In this document: in pieces, positions 9,301 to 18,995 of the stretch | Layout: each line of letters begins with the position of its first letter | Position numbering within the stretch: the first letter of the stretch is position 1 | Source: CAYWPG01 sp964460035 | GTDB taxonomy: Bacteria; Pseudomonadota; Gammaproteobacteria; Nitrococcales; AK92 | Assembly (NCBI GenBank): GCA_964460035.1 | Contig: CAYWPG010000004.1 | Coordinates: forward strand, 74,850 to 138,849 | DNA: 64,000 nucleotides | Direction: 5' to 3' | Notes under the pieces: generated by a model | What the model saw: the letters and a program-made list of their open reading frames with translations, nothing else | Told to the model about the DNA's origin: nothing | The model's database searches: none | Program-made: the position numbers and the translations under genes

Positions 9301-12300
9301 GCGGTCACTTAGCGACCGTATCCGAGTTTCTGGACGATTGCGGCCCGCAAGGTCAGGGGGCGGTAACCGAGGAGCTGCTGCGGGCCCTGCACACGCTCAC
9401 TGGCAGCGCGCGGATGGCGGACGTGGATCCCATTGCCCGCCTGGGTCGCGCGCTGGAGCTGTATCTGGGGCAGCTAGCGGAAGCCGGGCAGCTATTGGAC
9501 GAGGTGGATCTGGACCTGCTGCGGCGGGCTACCGACAAGGTAGAGGAAATCCTGCTAGCGCTAGCCGATACACGGCAGCCGCTCCCGGACGTCGACGCGC
9601 TGTTGGCCGAGGTGGCTGCGCGGCCCCTGCCCGAGCGCCAAGAGATAACGGGCGGCGAGTTGCGTTTCATGGGCGAAGAGCCGGATGCCGTGTCGCCCGC
9701 GCACCCCACAGAACTCGAGAGCGCCTCGCCGGAGCCGGTGCTGGAAATCGATCCGGATCTGGTCGAGCTCTTTCTAGAGGAAGCCGAGGATATCCTGCGC
9801 TTCCTGGACTCTACCATCGAGCGTTGGGAGGAGGCCCCGGATCACGGGCCCACGGTAGCCGAATTGCATCGGTCCCTGCACACCCTCAAAGGCGGGGCGC
9901 GGCTGGCCGGCTTCATTCCTATCGCGAATCTCTGCCATGCGCTGGAAGGCTTGACCAAGGACGTGGCCGAGCACCGCCTGCCGGCAGATGATGTCATGTT
10001 CAACGCCGTGCATGGCGCGCTGGACCGGCTTGCCGTGATGGTGGCGCAGGCGCGCGAGGGGCGTGCGCTCACCGAGGCGGAGGAACTGATCGCGGCTATT
10101 GCCGAATTGCGGGGCAGCAGTGCATCGGCACAGCCTATGTCGGAGCTGGAAGCACCGGCCGACATAGAGCTGCTCGATGTATTCCTCGAGGAAGCGGCAG
10201 AGATTCTCGATACTACCGAGAACATCCTGCATCGCTGGAGCGAGAGCCCGCACCATCGCGAGCTGATTACCGAGCTACAGCGGGCACTGCATACGCTCAA
10301 GGGCGGCGCGCGCATGGCGGGGCTGCTGCCAGTGGGTAATCTCAGCCATGCCTTGGAAACGCTGCTGATCGATGTGCTCGAAGGCAAGCTCCAGCCCTCG
10401 CCTGCGCTCTTCGAGCTGCTCGAGCAGGTGCACGATAGGCTGTACGCGCTGCGGGAGCTGGCCGCGCAAGGCGAGGCCTTGCCCGATCCGCATGACCTGC
10501 TGACGGCGCTTGCAGGGGCGCGCGAAGGCATGCTGCCTTCTTCTCCCATGGCCGAGGCCGCATCGGCGGCGGCCGCGGATGACCGGGCTGGATCCGCGTC
10601 CGGGACGGATGCCGTGCTGGCTTCCCCGCCCGCGCCGGCTATGCCCGTGGCAGAGCAGGAGATCGAACGCGTAAGCACGGCCGGGAATCCCGATGTGGTC
10701 CGGGTGCGTGCCGACCTGCTGGATACGTTGGTCGGCCAGGCGGGCGAGATCAATATTTACCGTGCCCGTCTGGAGCAGCAGATCGGCGCGATGCGCTTCA
10801 ACCTCACCGAACTCAACCAGACTGTGGAGCGCCTGCGGGAGCAGCTGCGTACGCTGGAAATCGAAACCGAAACGCAGATCCTCTACCGTTTCGAACGCGA
10901 GCACGAGGGCGATGCCCGCGAGGATTTCGATCCGCTGGAGCTCGACCGGTTCTCGCATATCCAGGAACTGTCGCGCGCGCTGAGCGAGTCGGTGAACGAC
11001 TTGGTCAGCATCGAGGGCCTGCTCGATCACCTGGCACGCGAAGCGGAAACGCTGTTGCTGCAGCAGTCGCGAATCAACACCGATCTGCAGGATGGTTTGA
11101 TGCGCGCCCGCATGGTGCCGTTCGCGAACCTGGTGCCGCGTTTGCGCCGCATCGTGCGCCAGACGGCGCAGGAGCTGGGCAAGCAGGCGCAGCTGAAAGT
11201 GCTGGGGGCGCAAGGCGAAATGGATCGCACCGTGCTGGAGCGAGTCATCGCGCCGCTGGAGCACATGCTGCGCAATGCGGTGGCACACGGCATAGAGCTT
11301 CCCGAGCGGCGGGCGCAGCTGAATAAACCGATTGACGGTACGGTGACCGTAGCGTTCGCGCGCGAAGGGGCCGATGTGGTGATACGGGTCAGCGACGATG
11401 GCGCTGGCATCGACCTGGAGGCGATCCGCAACAAGGCTATCGCTCTAGGGTTGATGGCCGCGGATGCGTCGCTGTCGGATCGCGAGGTGATGCAGCTGAT
11501 CCTTGAGTCCGGGCTCAGCACGGCCGAGCGGGTGACCCAGATCGCCGGGCGCGGCGTTGGCATGGATGTGGTCAATGCCGAGATCAAGCAGCTGGGCGGC
11601 GCGCTGGATATCGATTCGAAACCGGGCCAAGGCAGTCATTTCACCATACGCCTGCCCTTTACGCTGGCGATCAACCAGGCGCTGCTTTGCCTGGCGGGCG
11701 AGGAGGCGTATGCGATTCCGCTCTCCGGCATAGAAGGGGTGGTGCGCGTCACTCACGAGCAGCTGGAGCAGTATTTGGCGGCACCGGAGGCCGCGTTCTA
11801 CGACTACGGCGGGCAGCGCTTCGAGGTGCGTTCGTTGGCGCGTCTGCTAGGCGTTGGCGAGCCAATGCTCCCCGGGCCCGGCAAGCGGGCGCCGTTGGTG
11901 CTGGTGCATGCGAGTGATCATCGGCTGGCTCTGCAGGTGGATGGGCTGATCGGCAGCCGCGAGATCGTGGTCAAGTCCGTCGGGCCGCAGATTAGTACCG
12001 TACCCGGCATTTTCGGCGCCACCATCCTGGCGGATGGCCGGGTGGTGTTGATTCTCGACGTTGCTGCGCTGGTGCGTGCGGATGCCGCCGTGAGCGTGGC
12101 CGCGGCCGAGCCGGCGACCGAAGCAGTCTCGGCCGGCGATAAGCCCCTGATAATGGTCGTCGACGATTCGATCACCATGCGCAAGGTCGCCGCGCGCTTG
12201 CTGGAGCGCAACGGGATGTCCGTCATCACCGCCAAAGACGGCGTGGATGCGGTCGCGCTGCTCCAGGAGCGGGTCCCCGATGCCATGCTGCTGGACATAG

Positions 12301-12521
12301 AGATGCCTCGCATGGATGGCTACGAGCTTGCCACGCATATGCGTAACGAGGAGAGCCTGCGCCGCGTTCCAATCATCATGATCACGTCCCGCACCGGCGA
12401 GAAACACCGTCAACGCGCCATGGAAATCGGGGTAAATCGCTATCTCGGCAAGCCGTACCAGGAGAGCGATCTGCTGAGCAACCTCAGGGAAGTGCTGGAG
12501 GAAAACGGCCGGGGCGCGTGA
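6316..12521 (+). CDS. chpA: Hybrid chemosensory histidine kinase ChpA (interrupted by assembly gap)
   Basis: Large CheA-like kinase of the Pil-Chp system. The coding sequence is broken only by the N-run at 8118-8217. If the 55-base duplication flanking it is merged, the frame is continuous and encodes 2016 residues. Hpt-like sites in order: H51 (HQVRG) and H485 (HSVAG), both lacking the usual Lys; H672 (HTIKG); H974 (HTLTG); H1137 and H1274 (HTLKG). After an acidic Leu/Glu-rich linker (about 785-890) come a P3/dimer region, the ATPase core (N-box MLRNAVAHG near 1600, DDGAGI near 1642), a CheW domain (about 1730-1870) and a C-terminal receiver with phospho-Asp D1942. P. aeruginosa ChpA is longer. 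Confidence 0.95.
8063..8272. repeat. 55-bp identical flanks around the N gap
   Basis: Bases 8063-8117 and 8218-8272 are identical over 55 bp and directly abut the N-run on each side. This is the signature of two contigs that end in the same k-mer and were scaffolded without merging. Removing 8118-8272 (155 bases) restores the chpA frame exactly: 8117 is codon position 2 and 8273 is position 3 of the downstream frame. A genuine tandem repeat in the Pro/Glu-rich linker, longer than the assembly k-mer, is the alternative. Confidence 0.9.
8118..8217. other. Assembly gap of exactly 100 N
   Basis: 100 ambiguous bases inside chpA. The round length is a scaffolding placeholder, not a measured distance. 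Confidence 0.98.
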
Positions 12522-12525
12522 ACCC

Positions 12526-13491
12526 ATGGCAGCGGATAAGGTTCGGATAGGTATTCTCGGAACCGCCCCAAGCGGTCGGGGCCCGCTGCGGGAGGCGTTG
12601 CAGAAGTACTCCATCGACGTGGTGGTGGAAGAGACACTGGCCCAGTTTCTCTCGGATATCGAATGCCAAAACGACGTCGATGTGCTCGTGCTCGATCTGG
12701 AGCGAGCGAACGACGAGGACCTGGATGTCCTCGATGCTCTGATGGAACACAGTCCTGTGCCAATGGTGTTCTATGACGGCGGGGGACGGGCGGGCAATGC
12801 GCGCTGGTGGGAGAACTTCGCGGCCAAAATCGTGGGGGCTGCGGCCCACCGGCCGCCGCGGCCGCAAGCGCCGCCGCCGACACAGGAGCCCGCGCCAGCG
12901 CAGTCGGATCGGCTTATCCCGAACCAGCGCGTGTGGGTGCTAGGCGCCTCCTTCGGCGGGCCAGAGGCTCTGAAGCGTTTCTTGAGCGCGTTGCCTGAGC
13001 GACCGGGCCTGGCGATGATCATCGCGCAGCATATCGGCGACGGGTTCGTTGAAGTGCTTGCGGCTCAGTTGAACCGCGTCACCAAGTGCCGGGTGGTGCC
13101 GGCGACCACCGGCGTTCGTATCGAAGATGGCCGAATCTTCGTCGCGCCGGTGGATGCGCGGATCACCATAGATGCGGACGGCTACGTTCAGTTGCGCCCG
13201 CACGAACAGCGGCTCAGTTATCGCCCCTCCATAGACGGCCTGATGGAAGAAGTCGCACGTCGCTACGGCAGTAATGCCGGGGCCATCGTCTTCAGCGGCA
13301 TGGGCGACGACGGTGCACGGGGCTGCTGCGCCATTGCCAATGCCGGGGGCACGGTTTGGGCGCAGGACCGTGCCAGCTGCGCGATAGACAGCATGCCCTT
13401 GCATGCCTGTGCCACTGGCGTGGTGGCGCGTACCGGCACGCCCGAGGAACTCGCCCACGCATTGGCCGCGTATGCGGGACAAGGGAAGTAG
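12526..13491 (+). CDS. chpB: CheB-type receptor methylesterase ChpB
   Basis: 321-residue protein whose C-terminal half is a CheB methylesterase, expected to remove methyl groups added to PilJ by PilK. Catalytic residues are visible: S142 in GASFGG, H169 in AQHIGDG and D262 in FSGMGDDGARG. The N-terminal 100 residues look like a degenerate receiver (VDVLVLDLERANDEDL) without a clean phosphorylation pocket, followed by a Pro-rich linker. Starts 4 bases after the chpA stop, so translation is probably coupled. Confidence 0.93.
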   Translation: MAADKVRIGILGTAPSGRGPLREALQKYSIDVVVEETLAQFLSDIECQNDVDVLVLDLERANDEDLDVLDALMEHSPVPMVFYDGGGRAGNARWWENFAAKIVGAAAHRPPRPQAPPPTQEPAPAQSDRLIPNQRVWVLGASFGGPEALKRFLSALPERPGLAMIIAQHIGDGFVEVLAAQLNRVTKCRVVPATTGVRIEDGRIFVAPVDARITIDADGYVQLRPHEQRLSYRPSIDGLMEEVARRYGSNAGAIVFSGMGDDGARGCCAIANAGGTVWAQDRASCAIDSMPLHACATGVVARTGTPEELAHALAAYAGQGK

Positions 13492-13548
13492 AGCGTCAGC
13501 AAACCTTGCGGAGCTGACTGGAGCCTATAGCGTTACAGGAATGACACC

Positions 13549-14004
13549 ATGCCTGCAGATGTAGCCGCCGTACGCAGCTTGTATCTTCCGCTGGAAGCCG
13601 TGCAATTGTTGGTGCCGGGCACGATGATCGCGGAGATCGTGTCTTTCAGCGAACCCTCGCCCATACCGGGCGCCCCTGACTGGCTGTTGGGCGCAGTCGA
13701 CTGGCGCGGCTACCGTCTCCCCTTGGTGGAGTTCGAAACCTTGGTGGGCGGTACGCGGCCCGCCAAAACAGCCCGGGCCAGGATCGCGGTGGTGAAGGCG
13801 AGCTCGGCGGAGCTGCCGTATTACGGTATCGTTACCCGCGAAATCCCTAAGCTGATTCGAGTGGTAGAAAATGCGCTGGAAACCGCGGGCGATCCTTCAG
13901 CCGGCATTGCGGCGCGGGTTCTGGTCAACGGCGAGCCGGCCCTGATTCCCGACTTCGACCACATAGAGAACGCTCTGCAGCCGCACTGGCGGTCGGAAGG
14001 CTAG
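13549..14004 (+). CDS. chpC: CheW-like protein ChpC
   Basis: 151-residue CheW-like coupling protein, last gene of the Pil-Chp run. It contains the beta-barrel blocks GTMIAEIVSF and LLGAVDWRGYRLPLVEFE. ChpC homologues are thought to couple additional receptors to ChpA. It converges with rsmE, with 110 bases between the stops. ChpD and ChpE homologues found in P. aeruginosa are not present next to it. Confidence 0.88.
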   Translation: MPADVAAVRSLYLPLEAVQLLVPGTMIAEIVSFSEPSPIPGAPDWLLGAVDWRGYRLPLVEFETLVGGTRPAKTARARIAVVKASSAELPYYGIVTREIPKLIRVVENALETAGDPSAGIAARVLVNGEPALIPDFDHIENALQPHWRSEG

Positions 14005-14114
14005 ACACGGGACGGGGCCGCCTGCCGGTAGCCGGCGTTCTGTTGCCGCGAACGCTGCACCGGCACGGGCGAAACTCTGCGAGCCGGGAAAAAAGATCGA
14101 CGCCACTGGGGCGT

Positions 14115-14849
14115 CTAGCCCAGATCGCCTCCGAGCAGCTGTAACGCGGCCAGCGCAGCAACCCCGGCCGTTTCGGTGCGCAGCACACGCGGTCCTAGCC
14201 GCAGCGCCTTGAATCCGTGCCGCTCGGCTTGCTCCAGCTCTTCGGCGGTAAACCCGCCTTCCGGTCCGATCAGAAGCGTAATGGGCTGTGCCGAGGTTAC
14301 CCCAACATTCTTGAGCGTCAGATCGCCATCCGGCGCCAGAACCAGCCTTGCGTCGTGGGGCTCCAGCGCCGACAAGGCGGCTGCCAGCGGCCGGGGGCTG
14401 AGCAGTTCGGGCAGGGTGTTCCGGCCGCTTTGCTCGCATGCCGCGACGATAACCCCCTGCCAGTGCTCGTGACGTTTCTGCAGCCTGTCGCCTGCCAGCT
14501 GTACCACGCTGCGCTCGGTAAAGACCGGCAAAACGCGTGCAACGCCAAGCTCTACCGCCTTTTGGATGGTGTAATCCATCCGTTCGCCCTTGGAGATGCC
14601 TTGTACCAGGGTGATGCGCAGCGGCGATTCGCGATCCACCGCGATCCTATTCAGCACTTGCAGCTCGGCGTCGCGGCGCTCCAGGCGCAGCACGCGCGCC
14701 GGATACTCCGCGCCGTCGCCGTTGAACAGGCGCACTGTATCGCCTGGACGCAATCTCAGCACACGCAGATGGTTCGCCGCGCTGGGCGGCAAGGAGATGG
14801 CCGTGCCGGGTAGCAGTTCGGCATCCAGGTAGATGTGGGGTCCTTTCAC
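14115..14849 (-). CDS. rsmE: 16S rRNA (uracil-1498-N3) methyltransferase
   Basis: SPOUT-class enzyme methylating U1498 of 16S rRNA. The 244-residue length is normal. The knotted SAM site reads LLIGPEGGFTAEELE and RLGPRVLRTETA, and the N-terminal PUA-like part carries HLRVLRLRPGDTV. Start is taken as the GTG at 14849 with GAGAGGG upstream; the frame stays open much further upstream but that is the other frame of bioA. Begins 11 bases after bioA, suggesting cotranscription. Confidence 0.94.
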   Translation of the reverse strand: MKGPHIYLDAELLPGTAISLPPSAANHLRVLRLRPGDTVRLFNGDGAEYPARVLRLERRDAELQVLNRIAVDRESPLRITLVQGISKGERMDYTIQKAVELGVARVLPVFTERSVVQLAGDRLQKRHEHWQGVIVAACEQSGRNTLPELLSPRPLAAALSALEPHDARLVLAPDGDLTLKNVGVTSAQPITLLIGPEGGFTAEELEQAERHGFKALRLGPRVLRTETAGVAALAALQLLGGDLG

Positions 14850-14860
14850 GGCAAGCCCTC

Positions 14861-16216
14861 TCAGACAGGCACTCCGGTAGCCAGCCCTATGCCCTCGGCC
14901 GCGACTTGCGCGGCCAGCTCGATCTGTTCGCGGCTGATGACGTAGGGCGGCATCAGGTAGATGACATTGCCAAGCGGGCGCAGCAGCACGCCGCGGCTTA
15001 GAGCATGCTGATAGACCTTGAGACCTCGCCGCTCCTGCCATGGATAAGGTGTGCGGGTCGCTTTGTCCGCCACCATTTCTATGGCGAGTATCATCCCGGT
15101 TTGGCGGACTTCCCCCACATGCGGGTGCTCGGCCAGCGGAGCGCATGCCTTGCTCATGGCTTCGGCCAGTTGCCGATTCTGCCCGAGCACGTCGTTGTCG
15201 CGGAAAATGTCCAGGGTGGCGAGCGCCGCGCGGCAAGCGAGCGGGTTGCCGGTATAGCTGTGGGAGTGCAGGAAGGCGGTCCGCCGCTCGTAGTCGTCGT
15301 AGAACGCCTCGTAGATCTCCTCTGTGGCCAGCACTACTGCCAGCGGCAAATAGCCGCCGGTCAGGCCCTTGGACAGGCACATGAAATCCGGGGCGATCCC
15401 GGCCTGCTCGCAAGCGAACAAGGTGCCGGTACGTCCGAAACCGACAGCGATCTCGTCGGCGATGAGATGGACCTCGAAACGGTCGCAGGCCTCGCGCAGC
15501 AGCGTGAGATAACGGGGGTGATACATGCGCATGCCGCCGGCGCACTGTACTAGAGGCTCGACGATAACGGCGGCGGTTTCCTCGGCATGTCGCTCCAGTG
15601 CCGCTTCCATGGCGGCGAACATGCGCTCGGAGTGCTCCTCCCAGCTGCTGCCGGGCTCGCGTTCGAAACAGTCCGGCGACGGTACGGTAATGGCCTGCAT
15701 CAGCAGGGGGTGGTAGGTGTCTTTGTAGAGCGCGACATCGCCCACCGCCAGCGCCCCCAAGGTCTCGCCGTGGTAGCTGTTGGAGAGCGTGATGAATTTG
15801 TGCTTGCCCTCGCGGCCCTTGTTGCGCCAGTAGTGGAAACTCATCTTCAGCGCGACTTCCACTGCCGCCGAGCCATTGTCGGCGTAGAAGCAGCGGGTAA
15901 GTCCCGGCGGGGCGAGCTTGATCAGTCGCTCCGAGAGCTCGACCACGGGGGCATGGGTGAAACCGGCCATGATCACATGTTCGAGCTGGTCGAGCTGATC
16001 CTTGATCGCCGTATTGATGCGCGGATTGCCATGGCCGAACAGGTTCACCCACCAGGAGCTGATGGCGTCCAGGTAGCGGTTCCCTTCGAAGTCTTCTAGC
16101 CAGACCCCGGAGCCGCGCCGGATGGGGACCAGCGGTAACCACTCGTGGTCCTTCATCTGCGTGCAAGGGTGCCAGACGGCGGCAAGGTCGCGGGCGATCC
16201 AATCCGAGTTGCGCAT
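14861..16216 (-). CDS. bioA: Adenosylmethionine-8-amino-7-oxononanoate aminotransferase
   Basis: PLP enzyme of biotin synthesis that transfers the amino group of SAM to KAPA to form DAPA. It has 451 residues. The N-terminal VWHPCTQMKDHE and SSWWVNLFGHG blocks are BioA signatures; the Asp of LIADEIAVGFGRTG contacts the PLP ring and LSKGLTGGYLPL carries the Schiff-base Lys. ATG at 16216 follows GGGGA; a 60-codon upstream extension is rejected because it lacks conservation and runs through the hairpin at 16310. Use of SAM as amino donor fits its place after the SAM-cycle genes, though that may be chance. Confidence 0.94.
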   Translation of the reverse strand: MRNSDWIARDLAAVWHPCTQMKDHEWLPLVPIRRGSGVWLEDFEGNRYLDAISSWWVNLFGHGNPRINTAIKDQLDQLEHVIMAGFTHAPVVELSERLIKLAPPGLTRCFYADNGSAAVEVALKMSFHYWRNKGREGKHKFITLSNSYHGETLGALAVGDVALYKDTYHPLLMQAITVPSPDCFEREPGSSWEEHSERMFAAMEAALERHAEETAAVIVEPLVQCAGGMRMYHPRYLTLLREACDRFEVHLIADEIAVGFGRTGTLFACEQAGIAPDFMCLSKGLTGGYLPLAVVLATEEIYEAFYDDYERRTAFLHSHSYTGNPLACRAALATLDIFRDNDVLGQNRQLAEAMSKACAPLAEHPHVGEVRQTGMILAIEMVADKATRTPYPWQERRGLKVYQHALSRGVLLRPLGNVIYLMPPYVISREQIELAAQVAAEGIGLATGVPV

Positions 16217-16309
16217 ATGCTGTTCCCCGTTGGCCGGCCGAATCTCCGTTGCCGGCAGGGCCGCGGCGTCCTCCCTGAGCCTGGTGTTAAAGAGCTTGCT
16301 AGCAAGGGG

Positions 16310-16345
16310 ATTGTGTGGAACGCCGCAGGCGGCGTTCCACACAAT
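16310..16345 (-). terminator. Perfect 17-bp stem-loop after metF
   Basis: Arms 16310-16326 and 16329-16345 are perfectly complementary with only 2 unpaired bases at the apex. It starts 5 bases past the metF stop (16350). No U-run follows on the minus strand. It likely ends or stabilises the metF transcript; bioA begins 94 bases further on. Confidence 0.6.
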
Positions 16346-16349
16346 TAGG

Positions 16350-17213
16350 TCATGCTTGGCTCTCGCCGAGCTTGAGGTTGTGCCAGATCGCTTCAACGAT
16401 GGGGGCCTGGTTCATCGAGTAAAAATGCAGGCCCGGGGCGCCGCCATCGAGCAGGCGCTGACACATCTCGCTGACGAAGTCGATGCCCAATGCGACGATG
16501 GACTCGCGATCGTCGGCAAACGCCTCCAGCCGCTTGCGCAGCCAGCGCGGTATTTCGGCTCCGCAGGCGTCGGAGAAGCGCGCCAGCTGCTTGTAGTTGG
16601 AAATGGGCATGATGCCCGGCACGATAGGCAAGTCCACTCCAACGCTCTCGCACGCATCCACGAAGCGGAAGTAGGCGTCGGTGTTGAAGAAATACTGGGT
16701 GATCGCCGCATCGGCACCGGCCTGCACCTTGCGCTTGAAGTTGGCGAGGTCGGTTTCGTAGCTGTCGGCCTGTGGATGGACCTCCGGGTAACAAGCCACT
16801 TCGATGTGGAAATGGTCGCCGGTCTCGGCGCGAATGAACTCGATGAGTTCGTTCGCGTAGCGGAACTCGCCGGCGGAATGGGTGCCGGAGGGCAGATCGC
16901 CCCGCAGTGCGACCAGGCGGCGAATGCCGTGCCCCCGATACTCGTTGAGTATCTCGCGAATGCTCTCTTGGGTGGAGCCGATGCAGGAGAGGTGCGGTGC
17001 GGCTTCCACTCCCGAGGTCCGCTGAATCTCCACCACGGTTTCGAAGGTGCGATCGCGGGTGGAGCCGCCGGCGCCGAAAGTCACCGAGAAGAAGCGCGGT
17101 TTGAGCTGCGCCAGCCGGGTCCAGGTGGCGCGCAGATTCTCGGCGCCCTGCGCGGTGCGCGGGGGGAAAAATTCGAAGCTGAAACTGCGCGGATATTGCT
17201 TCTGTGTTTGCAT
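16350..17213 (-). CDS. metF: 5,10-methylenetetrahydrofolate reductase
   Basis: FAD enzyme reducing methylene-THF to methyl-THF, the methyl donor for methionine synthesis. The 287-residue TIM barrel starts MQTQKQYPRSFSFEFFPP; the conserved Glu of FEFFPP, the VTFGAGGSTRDRT block and the Asp of LRGDLP are visible. The upstream ribosome site is weak. Together with ahcY and metK on the same strand it covers the activated-methyl cycle. Confidence 0.95.
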   Translation of the reverse strand: MQTQKQYPRSFSFEFFPPRTAQGAENLRATWTRLAQLKPRFFSVTFGAGGSTRDRTFETVVEIQRTSGVEAAPHLSCIGSTQESIREILNEYRGHGIRRLVALRGDLPSGTHSAGEFRYANELIEFIRAETGDHFHIEVACYPEVHPQADSYETDLANFKRKVQAGADAAITQYFFNTDAYFRFVDACESVGVDLPIVPGIMPISNYKQLARFSDACGAEIPRWLRKRLEAFADDRESIVALGIDFVSEMCQRLLDGGAPGLHFYSMNQAPIVEAIWHNLKLGESQA

Positions 17214-17325
17214 GGGCAGTGAATCCCGCAAAGGGTCGAGCTTGCGCGCCCGCCGCTCTGGCGGCAGCACCCAGCGATGCCAGGGCTAGTGGGGTGCGCC
17301 ATTGCCGACAAGAGCCTGTATCGCC

Positions 17326-17356
17326 CACTGGCAGCGGCATGTAGCCACCGCCAGTG
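17326..17356 (-). terminator. Stem-loop between ahcY and metF
   Basis: CACTGGC (17326-17332) pairs with GCCAGTG (17350-17356) around a 17-base loop, 11 bases past the ahcY stop. No U-tract. Weak evidence for ahcY termination; the 154-base spacer shows no other structure. Confidence 0.35.
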
Positions 17357-17367
17357 GCGCACTGCGT

Positions 17368-18678
17368 TCAGTAACGGTAAGTGTCGCTCTTGTACGGTCC
17401 GTCTACTGGTACGCCGATGTACTTCGCCTGAGCTTCGGTCAGCCGAGTGAGCTTGGCGCCGATCTTCTCCAGGTGCAGCCGGGCGACCTTCTCGTCCAGG
17501 TGCTTGGGCAGTACGTAAACCTTGTTCTCGTACTTGCCATGGCTGTTCCAAAGCTCGATCTGAGCCAACACCTGGTTGGTGAACGAGGCGGACATCACGA
17601 AACTCGGGTGGCCGGTGGCGCAGCCAAGGTTCACCAGGCGCCCCTCAGCGAGCAGAATGATCCGCTTCCCGTCAGGGAAGATCACATGATCGACCTGCGG
17701 CTTGATGTTCTCCCACGGATACTGGCGCAGCGAGGCGACGTCGATTTCGTTGTCGAAGTGCCCGATGTTGCAGACGATCGCCTGGTTCTTCATGGCCTTC
17801 ATGTGCTCATGGGTGATCACATGATAATTTCCGGTGGCCGTTACGAAGATATCGGCGACAGGCGCGGCCTCTTCCATGGTGACGACGCGATAGCCTTCCA
17901 TCGCTGCCTGCAAGGCGCAAATGGGGTCGATTTCGGTCACCCAGACCGTGGCGCCAAGGCCGCGCAGGGACTGGGCGCAACCCTTGCCTACGTCGCCGAA
18001 ACCGCATACTACGGCGATCTTGCCGGCAATCATTACGTCGGTGGCGCGCTTGATCCCGTCCACCAGCGACTCGCGGCAGCCGTAGAGGTTGTCGAACTTG
18101 GACTTGGTAACCGAGTCGTTGACGTTGAAGGCCGGGCACTTGAGCGTGCCGTCGCGGGCCATCTCGTAGAGGCGCAGCACACCAGTGGTGGTTTCCTCGG
18201 ACACGCCCCGGATGTCCTTCAGCAATTCCGGGTATTTCTGGTGCACAAGCTGGGTGAGGTCGCCGCCGTCATCGAGCAGCATATTCGGCTTCCAGCCGTT
18301 CGGCCCCTCCAAGGTGCGCTCTATGCACCACCAGTACTCTTCCTCGGTCTCGCCCTTCCAGGCGAACACGGGCACGCCGCTGGCGGCGATCGCCGCGGCG
18401 GCGTGATCCTGGGTGGAGAAAATATTGCAGGAGGACCAGCGCACCTCCGCACCGAGCGCGGTCAGCGTCTCGATCAGCACGGCCGTCTGTATGGTCATGT
18501 GCAGGCAGCCGGCGATGCGCGCGCCTTTGAGAGGTTGCTGTTGCGCGTACTCTTCGCGCAAGGCCATCAGCCCGGGCATCTCGGTTTCGGCAATGGCAAT
18601 CTCGCGCCTGCCCCAGTCGGCCAGGTTGATGTCGGCGACTTTGTAGTCGGCGTTGTTCTCGTTAACGACAGCGTTCAT
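17368..18678 (-). CDS. ahcY: S-adenosylhomocysteine hydrolase
   Basis: Cytoplasmic NAD-dependent enzyme that splits S-adenosylhomocysteine into adenosine and homocysteine, clearing the by-product of all SAM-dependent methylations. The 436-residue protein has the NAD fold loop VVCGFGDVGKGCAQ, the substrate block CNIFSTQDHAAAA and the typical C-terminus ending KSDTYRY. ATG at 18678 has GGGAG nine bases upstream. The leader contains an SAH riboswitch, so expression should rise when SAH accumulates. Confidence 0.97.
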   Translation of the reverse strand: MNAVVNENNADYKVADINLADWGRREIAIAETEMPGLMALREEYAQQQPLKGARIAGCLHMTIQTAVLIETLTALGAEVRWSSCNIFSTQDHAAAAIAASGVPVFAWKGETEEEYWWCIERTLEGPNGWKPNMLLDDGGDLTQLVHQKYPELLKDIRGVSEETTTGVLRLYEMARDGTLKCPAFNVNDSVTKSKFDNLYGCRESLVDGIKRATDVMIAGKIAVVCGFGDVGKGCAQSLRGLGATVWVTEIDPICALQAAMEGYRVVTMEEAAPVADIFVTATGNYHVITHEHMKAMKNQAIVCNIGHFDNEIDVASLRQYPWENIKPQVDHVIFPDGKRIILLAEGRLVNLGCATGHPSFVMSASFTNQVLAQIELWNSHGKYENKVYVLPKHLDEKVARLHLEKIGAKLTRLTEAQAKYIGVPVDGPYKSDTYRY

Positions 18679-18696
18679 CCGAAGGACTCCCTGTTT

Positions 18697-18771
18697 CTGT
18701 AAGCGTCGTTTACAAGACCGCGCGGCGTTCCGAGCCTGGCAGCGGCTTGCCGCTGTTGCAACGCTTCTCGG
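18697..18771 (-). promoter_or_regulatory. S-adenosylhomocysteine (SAH) riboswitch
   Basis: On the minus strand, stem P1 is CCGAG (18771-18767) with CTCGG (18734-18730). P2 is CAGCGGC (18755-18749) with GCCGCTG (18746-18740) closed by AA. A pseudoknot forms between AAGCGT (18766-18761) and ACGCTT (18706-18701). Conserved bases GAAGCGTTGCAAC and CCAGGCTCGGAA match the known SAH aptamer, a family found upstream of ahcY, metF and metH in Proteobacteria. The ribosome site of ahcY (GGGAG, 18691-18687) lies 6 bases past the pseudoknot, so control of initiation is plausible. Confidence 0.92.
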
Positions 18772-18910
18772 ACGTCGCGATTCGACTATTCGAGCGCCTT
18801 GGACGCGCCGGGCAGGGGCCGGTACCGCCAAGGCTAGAGGTACGCTGCGCCGGGATCTTCTGCGCGTATCGGCGCATGATCCGCCGCCCTCGGCGTACGT
18901 GGCGTAGCGA

Positions 18911-18941
18911 ACCGAGAAAGTCCGCGAGGGACTTTCTCGGT
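18911..18941 (-). terminator. Perfect 13-bp stem-loop after metK
   Basis: Arms 18911-18923 and 18929-18941 pair perfectly around GCGAG. It is 54 bases beyond the metK stop and upstream of the SAH riboswitch. No U-tract on either strand. It would separate metK from the riboswitch-controlled ahcY transcript. Confidence 0.6.
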
Positions 18942-18995
18942 ATCTCCCTCAGAGACGCGAGACTGCCTGCGGCCGGCGACGGCCCCAGGCAAGTG

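Noticed and set aside
14850..16202. N-terminal extension of rsmE by about 450 codons
   Set aside because: It is the alternate frame of bioA; RsmE similarity begins only at the GTG at 14849.
17302..18702. A 466-codon open frame opposite ahcY
   Set aside because: Antisense to a clear ahcY, no ribosome site or family motifs; caused by codon bias.
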